Part shown: piece by piece, positions 44,342-58,041 of the stretch
How the letters are laid out: each line of letters opens with the position of its first letter
Numbering within the stretch: position 1 is the stretch's first letter
Source: Enoplolaimus lenunculus
Lineage: Eukaryota; Nematoda; Enoplea; Enoplida; Thoracostomopsidae
Length of the DNA stretch: 64,000 nt
NCBI GenBank assembly: GCA_030248215.1
Contig: JASANG010002166.1
Coordinates: 1 to 64,000, forward strand
Direction of reading: 5' to 3'
Notes under the pieces: model-generated
Seen by the model: the letters and a program-made list of their open reading frames with translations, nothing else
What the model was told of the DNA's origin: nothing
Database searches by the model: none
Program-made: the position numbers and the translations under genes

Positions 44342-47300
44342 CGATACAAGCAAACATAAGCTATACGTTACAAAGAAGCGTAATAAAACAACACTATGTT
44401 GCCAAAGTACAAAACCAGTAAGTCGAAAACTTTTGAATCATTTAATCTTACCGATAAATAAGCCTCATGGATTTGTGCTGTATGCGTCTATAACACTGGC
44501 GCATTCTTACAAAAGCTACGACGGTAACAGCGAACAAATTCCAAAATCAAAGTGTTAATACTTAAATTATCAAATCGGAAGCACGAATTTGTAATTTAGC
44601 AGCACCTTGCCTGTTTGTTCAATCCAATCGGAAAGTACAAAACAGTTGCTTCTAAGAAACGAATTAAACATACTTGGAGTTAAAGAATTTTGTAATTAAC
44701 GCAATCGCTGCTCAGAAATTAAAAACAAACTTTTTAGAATACAGCGCAGTATTTAAATGAAAATAAAAAAATTCTTTTTCTTTACTGCCTAACCGTAAGC
44801 CACAATAACACCAGAAAATTTGTTAAACATACGGAAGTTAAGCCACATTCAAAAAGTGAGGGAATATCTTTTCGAAGTTGGAATTTTGATCACATGCATC
44901 ATTTCGATGTCCGAGTTTCCATCACCAAAAATTGAATGTACACCACATTATGTATTAATTAGCACATCGCTCTCGTTAGCTTCTGCTCATTATTTTGCTT
45001 ACCTTACTCTTGAGCAGTTTAACAACTTTTTCGCCTTCTTTCTGCAAAACAAGCCATAAGATACAAAATAATAATACGGCATCAATTAGTTTTAACATTG
45101 TCTTGATACTTGTTTCAATGATCAACCGAGAAACCTCCTTTACTCAAGCGAAGTAACCCCGCATATCATTGAAAACCCATTTAAATACACAATTTTGAAA
45201 CAATTATCAAACATCGCATAATGTGACCAGTATATAAGTGGTTACACCATGTTTAACGAATCTTTTCCTTCACAATTTCCAGTATCATTTAGCTAAATAA
45301 TATAATTTCACTCGAGATTCATACATGTTCCTAAATACATTATACAATATATGACTAACGGCTAACCAGATTCAGTTTTCCAGAAATCGATTCACGCCAA
45401 GCTGCGTATTGATATTTAAATTTATTAAAATCTTGGTCTGAAAAATAGCGACATTCTTCTTCAAATTCGTCAAATATTTCTTCCCCCGCGTTCAACATCA
45501 GCAGGCGACCATCAATAAACTAAAACCAATCGTCTAACAAAAACCAACACAACAAGCAACGACCAAAGTTATAGGAATAATGAATAGCTAACTTATGCGA
45601 CTACAGAATCGTAGTTGAAATCCGGTGCATTTATGACTCTAAAGCTACTCACCTTCCATCCAACACATCATTATGCACTGCAAAATTACGTGTTAATATT
45701 TGAAAACATATTATTATCTAATTTCCATTCAAACAAACCTTAATCTATTCTACAGCGACAAATTTAAAACCATAAATTTATTAAAAAATATATTAATATA
45801 GCAGTAAATAACAATAAACTACTGACCTGATCAAAAATTTGCAAATGCAACATTTTTTCCAGAAACGGTCTTATATTTGGCGTGCGCGTATCGACAAATG
45901 CTTCTCGACTAAATTGAATTGATTCACCGGTATGGAATTGCAACGCCTCGCGGTATCCACCGATTAAAACAACCAGGGCACGGAGAAACGAACGTGCAAC
46001 ACTATCACCAAATTGGCTCGAATTGGATAAATTCTTTTTGAGTACAGACTTCTGCAAAACAATGTTAAACCCATGTGAAAGAATGTCGCAATAAAGAAAG
46101 CGACCCATTTTTCGCTAAAAACACGTATAATATGCCTGCACAGTTTACAAAACTTCCACAAAAGCCATCAATATTCGTTCCGAAACACGCAGTTTAACGA
46201 CACAGAAATCGCAAATTCGAAAGTGTAATTCATATTTAATAATTAAAATCTCAGTCTATTTGCACAAGTTTCCCAATCACGAAATACGAACTTACCTTTG
46301 TCCAGTCTTCATTACTAAGCAATAAAACTGCAAAATTAGCAAGGAAGGTATTCCTGTATTTGACATGCGAGATATATACACTATGAGTAAATCAAAACAG
46401 TGGACACAGCTGTACTTACCACTTCGAGTGGCATTTGCTCATAATCATCAAAGGGTGAATGAAACCTTTTATTATCAATATCGACAAGAACAACTTCAGA
46501 AAAATCTACCGAACCAATTGCACGCTAAAACAATAGAATATGATAAGTAGCGAGTATCCTGTTAATTTGCAAGATATAGAAAGTTTCGACAGTCATATTT
46601 ATTGTTTTTCCCCAAAAACCCTATGCAACACAGTGTTATACATTCAAAAAACCAAAACTTTTAAAAACATAAACCATTTATCTGTTTTGGAGGTTTACAA
46701 ACAATTTATTCGATTAATCGCACCTAAAAACCCTTTAGTACTGAAATAAAATTGCTCGTAACCCGTATAATCAGTGAAAAAGTCTTAACTTGGGCTTAAC
46801 CATATTAAACTAATCTGCTAATAATTAGTTAGTAGCTAGCCATTCATTTGTCTGTTTGCAAGACCTATAAACGTCAAATTCTGCTTCCACACAAGTAAAA
46901 AGCTTAGTACTGATAAAAGATCCAATGTAACAAAAATAATTAGTGACATAGGTAATGTAAAAAGTCCTAATTTACACTTAACCACATATTTAAGTTAGCT
47001 TGTACCTATATAATATATTGCTTAAAATTTTGAAATCCCAGCGCGAGATTAACATCTCCGGATTATTAGCTTTTGAAAGCGGTTCTTGAGATTCTGAACC
47101 CCTGAGTGAAAACTATAAAACAATTTACGAAACCCCAAGCTTCGCTCGGAGTTCCATTCAGATTTCGCTACGCCTTATCTCCTTCACATACCTCCATTGA
47201 CACAGCAGGTACACCGATCAAAAATGGCATGGGGGCACTGAAATATCAATTAAACATGTGTTGATGCTACAAAAAAGCTTTGTGCACGAATATCGAAAAG

Positions 47301-50300
47301 CAAAGACACACATCAGTGCTTGTCAACACCGAATCGAAGCAAGCTAAATTCAGTTTAAACTTTAAAGATGTTCTTGTACATACTTGTGAATGTTAAAACC
47401 AGGTTAGACTGATGTTTTACAAATTGTATTCCGAAAAGTTAGCTCAAAATTAAAAACCTTTCTTAGCAGTGTCCAAAACTTCAATATATTAATAAGCCAA
47501 CCCAAACCAAACATTTTGCGACCAACCTTAGCATATCACACAAATGATGTGGAAGCACCGGAATGAATATATGCTGCCTAAAAGCTGAAAAACTTAGGCA
47601 GTGACATAGTATCAGAGAATTTCGCATACCAATAATCAAAACCCATAAGTAATATATACTCTTACGTGGTATATTTTGTAAAATATATGTAAAGCACAAG
47701 CAGCTGTTGGAGACGCAACACAAAAACTTGTGTGTTCTAAAATTGAGTTTTGCGCACATTATTATCATGCTTCAAAACTTCCGACATATCCGAGTTTTCA
47801 TGAATGTTGTTTTCTTATGTTAACCTAAGTTGCCAAAGTTGAAATTCACCCTATACCACTTAAATGTTTCAAAGCTAGAAGTGTAGAGGAATCGGCTCCG
47901 AGCTTCGGTGCCCCGGCACCGGGGCCACATGGTGCTGGCATCCTACAGTGTTCTGACCAAGGCAAAAAAATTAGATCTTCATAAGGTAAAGTATATTTAC
48001 TGAGGTTTTTCTTACTAAGGTTCTGGTTTCATTTTAAGCTATTGCTTCCACTTGAGGACGTTGGGGATTTAGACTTAAGTTAAGGCTGAAATAACTATAT
48101 TATTTTGTTTCATATAAACCAAACTTGAACAGCATAACTGTGAATCGTTTTGAAACCCTGGACCCGGTAAAAATCATGGCTCCAGGATAGCTCTAGATAA
48201 AAGTATCAAAACATTTCCAGACAGTAAAAATGAAAAATCTAGCGATCAATTTCAAATAAGTAAACATATGCTTTTGAGCGCCTCAAATAATTTCAAACAG
48301 TGCACAAACAAAACAAAAGATGCTATCAGGTTCCAGTAACGAATTCATTATTCGGCCACAGAAAGTTCATATCCGGTTGCACCTGGTTATAGCAGCAAAA
48401 AAATCAAGTAATAGCACGTACCAGGACATTGGATAAATCAACATATTGGCAGCGATCACACACGCCGTAAGGACTTTGATTTTTTGTGAAGTGAATATAA
48501 TACGCCGTTCACATAGCATGCTTAAACAACATAAATACGACTTAAGCAAAACATTATTTCGATTACAACGAAAGTACTATTCCACCTCATACAACACCCC
48601 AAACATATAGTTTAATTTAAAATTTAGCCTAACCTTCAAAATTGTTTAGTAACCAAAACCGTCATCAGATAATAGAAACGACATATATTTGCAAACCCGA
48701 ATAATAATATTATTTAGAAAGAAGATAGCGCACAAACCTTGCAAAAATAGACATCGTTTGGTGTTCATCAACAGCATTATAATATTCAGTTAAATTTGGC
48801 TAAAAATAATGAAAAATGACAATGCAGTATATACGAACGGATTAAGGGCGCGACCACATGTCAAAAAATGTCGGATTAAATGTGCCTTTTTGCTTGAGCC
48901 AAAAGTAGATTTTAGGTGTATGCATTTTTGTACACTAAAAAATCAACTGTGCTGCTTACTATGTGTATCTTTGAGTTTGAATACTACGAAACCAAAAAGT
49001 TTCGTTAGTATAATAAATGAACATCCAAGCTGTTTCCAAATCAAAACCATGTGGCAATTCGAATATAGTGTTATGCATGCTTATATCCGATAACGAGGAA
49101 ATATACAAAAACAAAAAAGAAATTTTCGTTGTTCTTGATCAATGCCTTAATGGCTTAATCCTGTCAACGCTTACATCATCTGGTATCCGCGGCAGCTTCG
49201 TATGATCAGGAACTTTCACCTCCATTTTCTGAAAAGCGCCAACAGTTTTATAGTTTAAACTTAAGTATATTAGCGAATAGATTTCTGTATCTAACATTAA
49301 AAACTTGTCTATAACTTAAGATAACCTTTTAATTTCGTTTTAATTCCGGTCCTTAATTCCGAGCTTTACCGCGAAAAGTATACTTAATACACTTCACTAA
49401 ACAACTTTCGAGTCTATTTTAAACAAATCGTAGTCGTTGTAAGAAAACAGAAAAGCGTTGTGTCAATTAAACATGAGCAATTATTTTTTCATAAATGCAA
49501 TAAATCGTAACAATATTTTATGCTTTCTCTTTTACAATAACACTGAATTCTAGACCGAACTATCTGAAACCGTAATTTCTGATCAAACTAACATTGCGAC
49601 CCAAACTAGATTCGACAATGAATAGATCACATGGTTTTGGTATTTCTTGATGATATGCATTGACCAGAATTGCTTGCGCGTCAGATTCCTATAATTTTCA
49701 CTATTAAACACTAATCGAGCAGCATCTAAGAACACGGAACAGAACATAAAAATAACAGAAGAGCACATATTAAAAAATAAAGTTCCCGATACAAACATCG
49801 AAGCCCCAAAACTAACAATGTGCACAGTTTGCCGAAATTGGCATATTCTACACTAAGACAACTACCATTTTCATGTTCTTTCTTGCCGAAAGTTTTCGAA
49901 AATGTTTTGTTCGTTTTCAAAAATTATCTTGAACATTTTCTTTGCAGATCAGAAATCGTTACGCATTACGCTTACGAAATAAAACTTCACAGCTTACTTT
50001 TCCATTGTTCATAATATCAGCGATGTGGTTCAGGAACCTGTAGAACAAACTTGTCCACGGAAACGCACTGAAAAGTGAAGATCTTAAAAATGTAAAACAA
50101 ATCTATTCCAGCTGTTCTTTAAAATAGTTTAATAAATTAAAGCTGCATCTTTGTTTGAGCACCAAAAGAGGCCATGGAATATGATTTTATGTAGAACATT
50201 TTCAAAAATTCTGTATTGGGAATTCTAGTAGAAACAAGATGCCCCATGGCAAATCTACTTTCTGCGTTACCTCAGCGTACATAAGCAAGTTCGCGTGCGT

Positions 50301-52896
50301 GGGGTGTATCGCGAATAGCCGTAAGTGAAATTGCCATCTTCTCCAGTTAGCACAAATGAAAACGGTTGTACAGCATCACTAAACATAAAGAACAACGTTA
50401 AGCAAAAGTATCAAAATTGGTAATTTAAAACTTAAGTAGTCTTGAGTCTATCCTATTTTACATTCTTTGAAAAACCATACGCGGGTGACTTTGATCGATA
50501 AAATTTAACTGCTATTTGACTTTATGTCATATTTGGTTGAGATATTTCTCGGCATCCAATCGCACACAAGAAAGCAGCACACAGTGAAACAGCATCTAAA
50601 AATACAAAGCTAAAAGTAAACATACCTTTCCATTACACAAGGAAACGAAAATTCCAAAATGTTAGTCATGAATTTCTGAAATAAAGCCAAATTATGAATC
50701 AATATGTGAAAGAATTTAGAATTACGACAAAAAATTATCCCTATGTATTATCAGTTTATATCAAAACCATGTTCACTTGAAAAATATACAGATTTTGAAA
50801 AGCCACTTTCATGGTCTTTACAACGTCTTTGGTTTGATTTTCTGCAAAATTTCTATCGGGACGCGTATTTTGGTGAATAAAAACCAAGTGCCATATTCTG
50901 GTGCCCAATTAGCTTTCCATTGTCCTTCACTAATTTCAGACACGAGTTCCATAACGCAAGAGGTGACGAAGTATAACGAAGACTACATTATTTTGAAAGC
51001 CGATAATATGCGTTTATGAATTTAAATTATGCGCTATTAAAACCAGCCATGTGTGCAAGTCCAAATTATGAGTGCAAAGCAAGGTGATTAGATAGCGAAT
51101 ACACTATAGCATAGCAACGCATAGCTGCAGATAAGAACATATTATTGAGGGTTACAAAACTTAATTCTGTTCTGATCGATGTAGACCGATCTCGAGTGGG
51201 GAAATATTTGTTTGGATGTGTTCCTGGTTTTATGGGTTTGAAAGCCGCAAGATAAAAATTACTGGGATAAAAATTTGGGGAATTTTCATATTTTTGTGTT
51301 TTCAGAAGACGATCGTTTAAATTTACGTACTATTTATAAGCATACTTTCTTACTATGCGCTTCTTTTTCTCACCGTAAATGTGGCAAAAGTTACGCGCAA
51401 TGTAAAAACTTTGAAGTTACGCAAACTACGTCATGCACTTAATGTTTTTGCGCAATTACAATTTTAGATAAATGCTTTATATTATATAATGAAGGCCTAT
51501 CTAAACACTGTGCGAGCCATGAATCCACCCCGCGCTGAATAATAATTTTGCATTACACTTACAGTGAGCCGGAAAAATTTCTAAAATTCCACGATGCCAA
51601 TGTACACATGCGTAACAACTAACAGAGAACCACCAAACTTAAAAATTTTCGATATTGTTCCAGTTTTTAAAAATTCAAAACTTTAAATAATGTTCGACCA
51701 GTATCAATCCTTAGCTTATATATAACAATTTTATGACTCAATCTATCTTCCGTTTGAATCGTCTCTGCCGAACACACACGGTTTTTTTTAAATTTTAGAT
51801 AGTTTCGGGTATCATATGCAATATAGTAGACCAAATATTTCGTAATCTGTGAAAAATCCTCCATTTCAGCTAGTAATATTGTCCCAGACATATATTGCAT
51901 GCATATTGAACTAAGAAACGTATTATAATGTTATTCACAGCATAAAAAATAACCTATTAGTTTATACAACAGTAGTACAACGATTTCAGGTTGATAAAAC
52001 TAGATGCGGTATACACTTTAAATAATGAACAAAGCATAACAAACCACCATATTCGGACTTACAGCGTCGTTATAATCTTCGGGGTACTTCCATAAAATAA
52101 AAGCATCTAAAATACATAGACAAATTTCTTACAATTTGAGTCATTTCATACTTAGCAATTTCTACGACACGAAAATAAACCAGATACTAATTCTCAAAGA
52201 CGCTTGTTTTTCATAGTTTTTTGTGTTTTGCAAAATATCTGTTCATAATTATTACGTATATAACTGTAAAATTTCATAATTTCGCAAAAATTCAATTCAT
52301 CAGCCATCACTTACTTCAACTATACAGTCATACGTACATACGATGAATCCTTCACGTGTGGTCTTGTTTTCAAACCACTGACACTCAAAAAAGCGAGTCC
52401 GAGACCGAAAAATGACAAATACCAAGACTTGCCGAGACCGCACATTACGGATTAAATCTGTCCGAAAATAAAGTATATATACGTATATTACATAGACTTA
52501 CCTTTTCCAGTAAGCGGCTCGGCAACTTCAACAAACACATCGAAAATTGTAGTTGGGTTGGGTCTGCAAAAAATTTAATTATAATCAACTAAAACGTTTT
52601 AAAGCAGTTAACCGCTAACAAAAATGAGTTCATGTACAGTTTTACATTAGAAAAACATATATACACAGTTCAAAAGCCTCTTGAAACCGGTATCGGTAAC
52701 ACTCACAAGGTGAAATAAGCAGGAAAAATTGACAAAATTTCCGCGAAGCCCTACAAAGAGTAGCGAACTAACAACGAACCGATGACTAGTGCCAACTGCC
52801 AACTTTCATACGTACCAAATTACATAAAGAAAACACGTCGTATGAACAACAATTGCTACTAAGCTTATTACAAAAAACTAACCGTAGTCTAGACAT
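40888..52896 (-). CDS. DENND1: DENN domain-containing protein 1 (connecdenn), complete, 21 exons
   Basis: Coding-order exons: 52883-52896, 52502-52563, 52063-52106, 50626-50675, 50271-50378, 49998-50067, 49593-49688, 49175-49228, 48738-48799, 48422-48520, 47527-47577, 47192-47237, 46420-46524, 45827-46051, 45367-45519, 45003-45041, 43686-43745, 43456-43527, 43163-43227, 42692-42854, 40888-42141. All phases agree: 2892 bases, 963 codons plus TGA. Residues 1-413 form the uDENN/cDENN/dDENN module. Landmarks are NPTTIFDVFVEVAEP, PFSFVLTGEDG, MLCERRIIFTSQKIKVLTAC, QHIFIPVLPHHL, HSPFDDYEQMPLEV, DSVARSFLRA, REAFVD and FIDGRLLMLN, all matching human DENND1A as I recall it. The family is a Rab35 GEF on clathrin-coated vesicles and endosomes. 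The long last exon is disordered and carries adaptor motifs: LIDLG (679-683, clathrin-box-like), DPF (821-823, 907-909) and C-terminal WETFD (WxxF type). Confidence 0.95.
44276..44339. repeat. (TA)n microsatellite in a DENND1 intron
   Basis: An uninterrupted alternation of T and A of about 60 bp in the intron between exons 45003-45041 and 43686-43745. It produces Tyr-Ile repeat frames on both strands that are not coding. Confidence 0.97.
46296..46327 (-). other. Possible 32-nt poison exon in DENND1
   Basis: Between exons 46420-46524 and 45827-46051, a TTTTGCAG acceptor and a GTAAGT donor flank 32 bases on the minus strand. They are not needed: skipping them gives the continuous, conserved reading. 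Inclusion would shift the frame and run into a stop within the following exon. It may be a regulated poison exon or a chance pair of splice sites. Confidence 0.25.
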
Positions 52897-53318
52897 AGGG
52901 ATTGCCTTTTGATGTACGCAAATTAAAAATATTACATAATTCGTAACATTATATATTAACTATAGTACGTATCCAGTAAACAACTACAATGCGTACGCAC
53001 GCGTAGGCGAAATGTATGAACTGGATGTGCTGTAATCGAACCTACGATCACAAAAATGAGAAATAACGTGTCGTTGTTGCTGACTTTCATGTTTATTAAC
53101 AACAATAGAACTTTTCATCTATCATCAAACCAAGTTACATTTCTGTTAATTATACATAACCAATCGTAGTGGGACAACATATATTGAGCAAAGCTCGAAC
53201 GCACTTAAGAAATTAAGCTAATATGCACATTAGTTATTAGCTAACCATTCATTTATCGATTTTGTAAGGTTTCTAAAAACCCTTCAGTAACCATAATTAG
53301 TGAAATATTTATATATAG
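52897..53318. other. 5' flank of DENND1
   Basis: AT-rich sequence that should contain the DENND1 promoter (minus strand) and any upstream non-coding exon. I see no clear TATA box, GC-rich core or open frame. Confidence 0.4.
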
Positions 53319-53680
53319 ATGGATAAATTAAAAAATTGTGAATTCACAAGATCGATAATCAAGGAACCAAACACTAGAAGAAGCAGATTTCTATTAAGGC
53401 TTAGCAACAACAAACTTAGAGAATGTGCTCAAATTTTATCTGGACATTGTCGGTTAAGTTATCATCTTTTACTTTTTCGAATGAAGGTAGTTAAAAAATT
53501 GTTCAGAATGTAACGTAAGTGAGTGTGCTGAGCACTTTTTGTGCGTATGTAAGCGTTGGGAAGAAAAACGTGAGCAATTTATCGGTAGAAAAATATTAGC
53601 TATAAGAGACATATGCTCCCTTAACATAAAGAAAATTTATCAGCTTATTATTGATACAGAAAGAATAAAGTTAAATAAAA
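53319..53680 (+). mobile_element. LINE 3' fragment (RNase H-distal/zinc-knuckle region)
   Basis: One frame reads EPNTRRSRFLLRLSNNKLRE followed by LSGHCRLSYHL. A second frame then gives CAEHFLCVCKRWEEKR and GRKIL. Both patterns (tRF..LR.LSGHC.L.YHL, and C.EHFL..C with later R residues) are typical of the end of ORF2 in R1/I/LOA-type non-LTR retrotransposons, after the RNase H domain. A frameshift separates them. Sequence to about 54010 may be its 3' UTR. Confidence 0.55.
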
Positions 53681-53835
53681 AAAAAAAAAGACACTTCGGG
53701 CCGGGGCCCCCCCCAAAAAAAAACCCTCCCCAAAACCCACCCCCAGCAGACCCGAAAAGAAGAAAAAGAAAAAGAAAGAAGAAAACAAAAGAAAAAAAAA
53801 AAAGAGAAAAAAAACCCCGGAGGGGAGAAAAGGTA
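53681..53835. repeat. Homopolymer-rich low-complexity block
   Basis: Runs of A, C and G (for example GGGCCGGGGCCCCCCCC followed by A and C runs, then purine-only GAAAAAGAAAGAAG). It sits between the LINE 3' fragment and its likely 3' UTR and resembles the damaged block at 4670-5160. Possibly unreliable consensus. Confidence 0.6.
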
Positions 53836-54299
53836 TATGATGGATATAAGGAGGGAAGGATGCCGCTGCAACCAACGGAAATGGAGACCTCGGTACAGGG
53901 GTAACGTTTCTTAGTTGAGACAATACATCCTAATCCCCCACAACCATTACGTGCGAGGGTGTACTATGGCGGAGATGTTCCCACAACTTCCCTAGAAGGC
54001 GTCGCCTTGGCTGAATATTAATCGGTATTGTATATGAAAGAAACAATTAAGAAATATATTGAAAATAGACAGGTAAGAGACAGGGAAGCACCGAAAAATT
54101 CCAGCAGCACCTAAACAGTCTAAATCCAGCAAAGAAATTTGGGGTATGGAGGTAGAAAGCAACTGAGCAACAGTGAAACCAAGGTAGAAAAATTTAGAGA
54201 ATTATTTTAGGCAATAGGCAGAAACAGGCAAGGAAACAATAGAGATTGGGATCAAATTGAAGATGTATTTGGATTATATACCTATACATTAGGGGCATG

Positions 54300-54426
54300 G
54301 TGCAACCGGAATTATAATTTACCGGAACCAGAATTACAATTTACCGGAACCAGAATTAGAAAAAATTGCCGGAACCATAAAATTAAAAATACGCCGTCGA
54401 AAAATTAATTTTAATTTTCTTTTTAG
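54300..54426. mobile_element. Fragment of the CAGGGTGCAACCGG hAT-like family
   Basis: CATGGTGCAACCGGAATTAT, several TTACCGGAACCAGAATTA repeats and GCCGGAACC match the terminus and interior of the element at 61428-61787. The right end is missing. The LINE at 54440 begins directly after it (past its target duplication), so the LINE may have inserted into this element. Confidence 0.55.
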
Positions 54427-54439
54427 ATGAAAATTACTG

Positions 54440-57400
54440 GACCTCACGTACGCAGCGTCTTCGATCTGTACACTGCTGTGTGCAGATACGTCAGTTACTG
54501 GCAACAACTGGCGTCGCGGGTCTGCCCAGCTTCAACTGCTGGCCAATGGCGTACAACCATTTCCCTCGAAGCTCCGAACCTGTGTTTTTGTTCGCGGAGT
54601 GGGCAACACCGGCCACCCTACTCCGTATCCTGTTAATCCGTGCCGGAATTGAGCAGAACCCTAGCCCGAATCCAAGATGGCCATGTGGTGTCTGTGGTAA
54701 TGCCGTGACGAGAAACGAACGGTCGGTCAAGTGTAAGCACTGCAAAAAATACATCCACATGGGAACACGAAACTGTGCAAAACTGGATGGCACCGACAAC
54801 TACAACCATGATACTTTCAAATGTGAACGCTGCCTCGACAATGTTGCCCCCCAACCAAAGACACTACAGCAACCTACAGGCAAAAGCAACACGCGAGCCA
54901 AAGTGCAACCTGCGGTATCCGACAATTCTGAAGGTGTTTTCAAGATCCTGCAGTTCAATATAAATGGTATCCGAAATAAATTTGCTGAAATCCTGCAATT
55001 CCTGGACGACGGTCAATTCCATGTTGCTGCCATTCAAGAGTCGAAATTGACACATTCTGCCAAAATCAAAACTCCTGGCTGGTCCTGTATTCGCACTGAC
55101 CGCCCATCGGACAATGGCGGAGGCGGTTTACTGATAATGGTGAAAGAAACGATCAACTTCAGTGTGCTAAGCATCCCAACCAGAAGCGGTGACGTGAATA
55201 TTGAGCAGTCAGGCATAACTGTCAACCTGGACGGAAGTGCTATCAACATCATCAACTGTTATATTCCGCCGCAGTCATCCTGCACATTAGCCTACACAGC
55301 TTCGATCGAACACCTGCTACTTCCTGGCTCCACTATCGTGCTTGGCGATATCAATGCACACCACGATCTTTGGTTCAGCAACCATAACGCTGACACCCGC
55401 GGTGAATCGATTGCTGAAGAACTCCAGGCAAGCAACTTCACTCCGATCAACGAAGATTCACCGACTCGGCTGCCATCCAACGGGCCTGGCACCTCGCCAG
55501 ATGTTTCAATCGTCTCAAACGATCTAGCACTCTCCGCCAACTGGTATACGACAACAGCCTTCTCAAGTGATCACCTACCAATCACCATCACGCTGTAAAC
55601 AGCAAAAACAACAGCCAAAGCAACCAACAACTGCTTCACCAACTTCAAAAAAGCAAAATGGGACAATTTTCGTCGTCACTGCGAAGAGGCGTTCGACCAA
55701 ATGACCTATCCGCTCGATCCAGATAAAGCAGAACGAGCTTTTAGAACAGTCCTACTCGATGCATCCGATCGATACATACCAAAAGGGCGCGTGCCGAAGA
55801 TGGAACCGTACCGAATACCAGAGAGGGTACAGAACTTAATCAAACAACGGTATGCGCTCAGAAGTGAAGACCCTAACGATGATAGGATCCAGGCTCTCAA
55901 TGATGAAATTTCCAACAACATCTTTACTGACAAACGCCAGAAGCGGAGAGATATGATGAGTGCAGTGTCCTACCGCACTGGAACAACAGAACTCTGGCAA
56001 CGTATCAAAGCACTCAGCTGCAAAGCAATTGTCATAAAAACCAAGGCGTCACATTCAATGGCAAAACGCACACTTCAAAGGCCAGCATTGCAAACAAGTT
56101 CTGTCACCAATATGTTCCGAAAACGCCTCCAATCAAAGGCAACAAATCCAGGCGTCAAAACCTCCGGGCTGCCAGCAACCTTCCGCTCAACGACGCTCCA
56201 ATCTTCTCCGCTGACGACACCCGCAAAGCAATCATGTCGTCTAAATCGTCCAAAGCTATGGGTCCAGATGGCCTCACTGTTCTACATCTGAAACATCTGG
56301 GACGATCCGCGATCAACTTCCTGACTTCTATTTTCAACACGTCAATCAAAACGTCCATCATTCCCAGTGTATGGAAGAAGTCAGTGATAATACCTCTACC
56401 TAAACCCGGAAAAGACGCAACAGCAGGAGAGAACTGGAGACCAATCAGCTTACTGTGCAATACCGCTAAGATCATGGAAAAGCTTCTGCTCCCGCTATTG
56501 GTGAAACATCTGCCACTTCAACCCTCGCAGCATGGATTCCGGAAGAATCACTCAACGACTACAGCTCTTGCCAATATTGTTGCCGATATAGCCAACGGCT
56601 TTAATCAACAAAGACCGGCTTATCGCACAGTTCTGGTTGCCGTCGACCTAACCGCTGCATTCGATACTGTAGATCATGACTCGCTGACAGATCTGATACT
56701 CCGTCTACCCGCCCCTTCAAGCGCTCGTCGATGGGTCATCAACTATATTCGAGGCCGTCAAGCGAAAGTCCTGTTTCGCAACCAGCTATCGTCAGCCCGT
56801 ACGGTTCAATATGGTGTGGTACAAGGTGGGGTTCTCTCACCCAGCCTATTCAATCTTTACATGGCCGACCTTCCAACACCCCCGGCCGATGTAAAAGTTG
56901 TTAGCTATGCGGATGATGTTACTATATACACTTCTGGTTCTGGATCGCCGATCTCGAAGACAAGCTAAACGCATACATACCAAGAGTGGCCGAATTCTTT
57001 GACAGTCGAAAACTAACTGTCTCGACCAGCAAATCGTCAGTGACACTGTTCACCCCGCAAACGGCGCAGGCGAAAATACACCCCCAAATAAACTTCAAAG
57101 GCCATCTGCTCCCATTGGTCAAAAACCCGAAACTGCTGGGCGTAACCCTCGACACGATGATGTGCTTCGGTGCCCATTGTAAGATTCTCTCAGCACGTGT
57201 TCAGCAGCGCAATTCCATTCTCAAAGCGTTGGCCGGATCGACTTGGGGAAGCGACAAGGAAACCCTGTTACTGTCATACAGAACTATTAGCAGATCGATT
57301 CTAAGCTACTGTTGTCCCGTCTGGGAACCAATCCTCACGGAAACACACTGGACACGCCTACAAAGATCGCAGAATACTGCACTGCGCATTGCCATCGGAT

Positions 57401-58039
57401 GCATGCAAATGACCGACATCGATGACCTTCATCGCGAGGCCAAAGAACTGCCCGTAAAGAAGCACAACCAGCTTATTGCCCGCCAGTTCGCATTCTCCAG
57501 CCACCACCCCGCACACCCATGCCATGACAGTTGTATCAAACAAGTTCCAGCAAGACCAAATATGAAACCTACGGTTTGGTACAAACACTCTGCTGAATAT
57601 ACTCACCTGCTGCCCCCGGGGGGTCGTCTCGATGATGAAAACCTCAAGGCCGGGATTAAGTCACTCCATTCTTCTGCTGTGGAGAGCGCAAAACACGGGT
57701 ATAAGCAGAATCTCGTCCTGGGGGGATATCCTCCGCCGATCTGCTCAACTGAAGAATCTCTTCCCCGCCAAGTGAGAACCCACCTCGCATAACTAAGATC
57801 CGGCTACAGCAGACATCTGAACTCGTACCTGGCAAGGATCAATAATCAGATCGTCGACGTCTGCCCAGATTGCAACGTCGGGCCACATAATACCGCCCAT
57901 ATCTTTAACTGCGCAGCAAAACCAACAAACCTAACGGAAGAATCTCTGTGGACAGACCCAGTTGCCGTCGCCAAGCATCTGGGATACCAAATATAGGAAG
58001 GAAGCTTCAAAGAGGGCTATCATCATCATCATCATCATC
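54440..58039 (+). mobile_element. Non-LTR retrotransposon (LINE, Jockey/I-like): PHD-like finger, endonuclease, RT; broken
   Basis: ATGAAAATTACTG occurs at 54427-54439 and 58040-58052, a 13-bp target-site duplication (edge ambiguous by a few bases), around 3.6 kb ending in an (ATC)n tail. The order is: Cys/His finger (CGVCGNAV..CKHCKKYIHM..CERC); AP-type endonuclease (NINGIRNK, QESKL, GDINAHHD, SSDHLPI); reverse transcriptase (SSKAMGPDGL, LPKPGKD, AAFDTVDHD, YADDVTIY); and a C-terminal CPDC..GPHNTAHIFNC knuckle, ending HLGYQI and TAG near 57996. The frame is broken by in-frame stops at 55596-55598 and 57790-57792 and by frameshifts near 56030 and 56945. The frame is open to the 5' edge without an ATG, so it may be slightly 5'-truncated. 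The exact TSD and few breaks suggest a fairly recent insertion. Confidence 0.9.
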
Positions 58040-58041
58040 AT
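58019..58041 (+). repeat. (ATC)n tail of the LINE
   Basis: Seven to eight ATC/CAT units directly before the 3' target-site duplication. A microsatellite rather than poly(A) tail is known in several I/Jockey-group and L2-like LINEs. Confidence 0.9.

Noticed and set aside
44065-44558. Tyr-Ile repeat open frames
   Set aside because: They translate the (TA)n microsatellite in a DENND1 intron.
47047-47150. Candidate extra DENND1 exon reading GSESQEPLSKANNPEMLISR on the minus strand
   Set aside because: Exons 47192-47237 and 46420-46524 join directly in phase and match the conserved family sequence without a gap, so this segment is intronic.
54427-54636. Plus-strand open frame starting at ATG 54427
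   Set aside because: Its ATG lies in the LINE target-site duplication and it runs in a different frame from the finger/endonuclease ORF.
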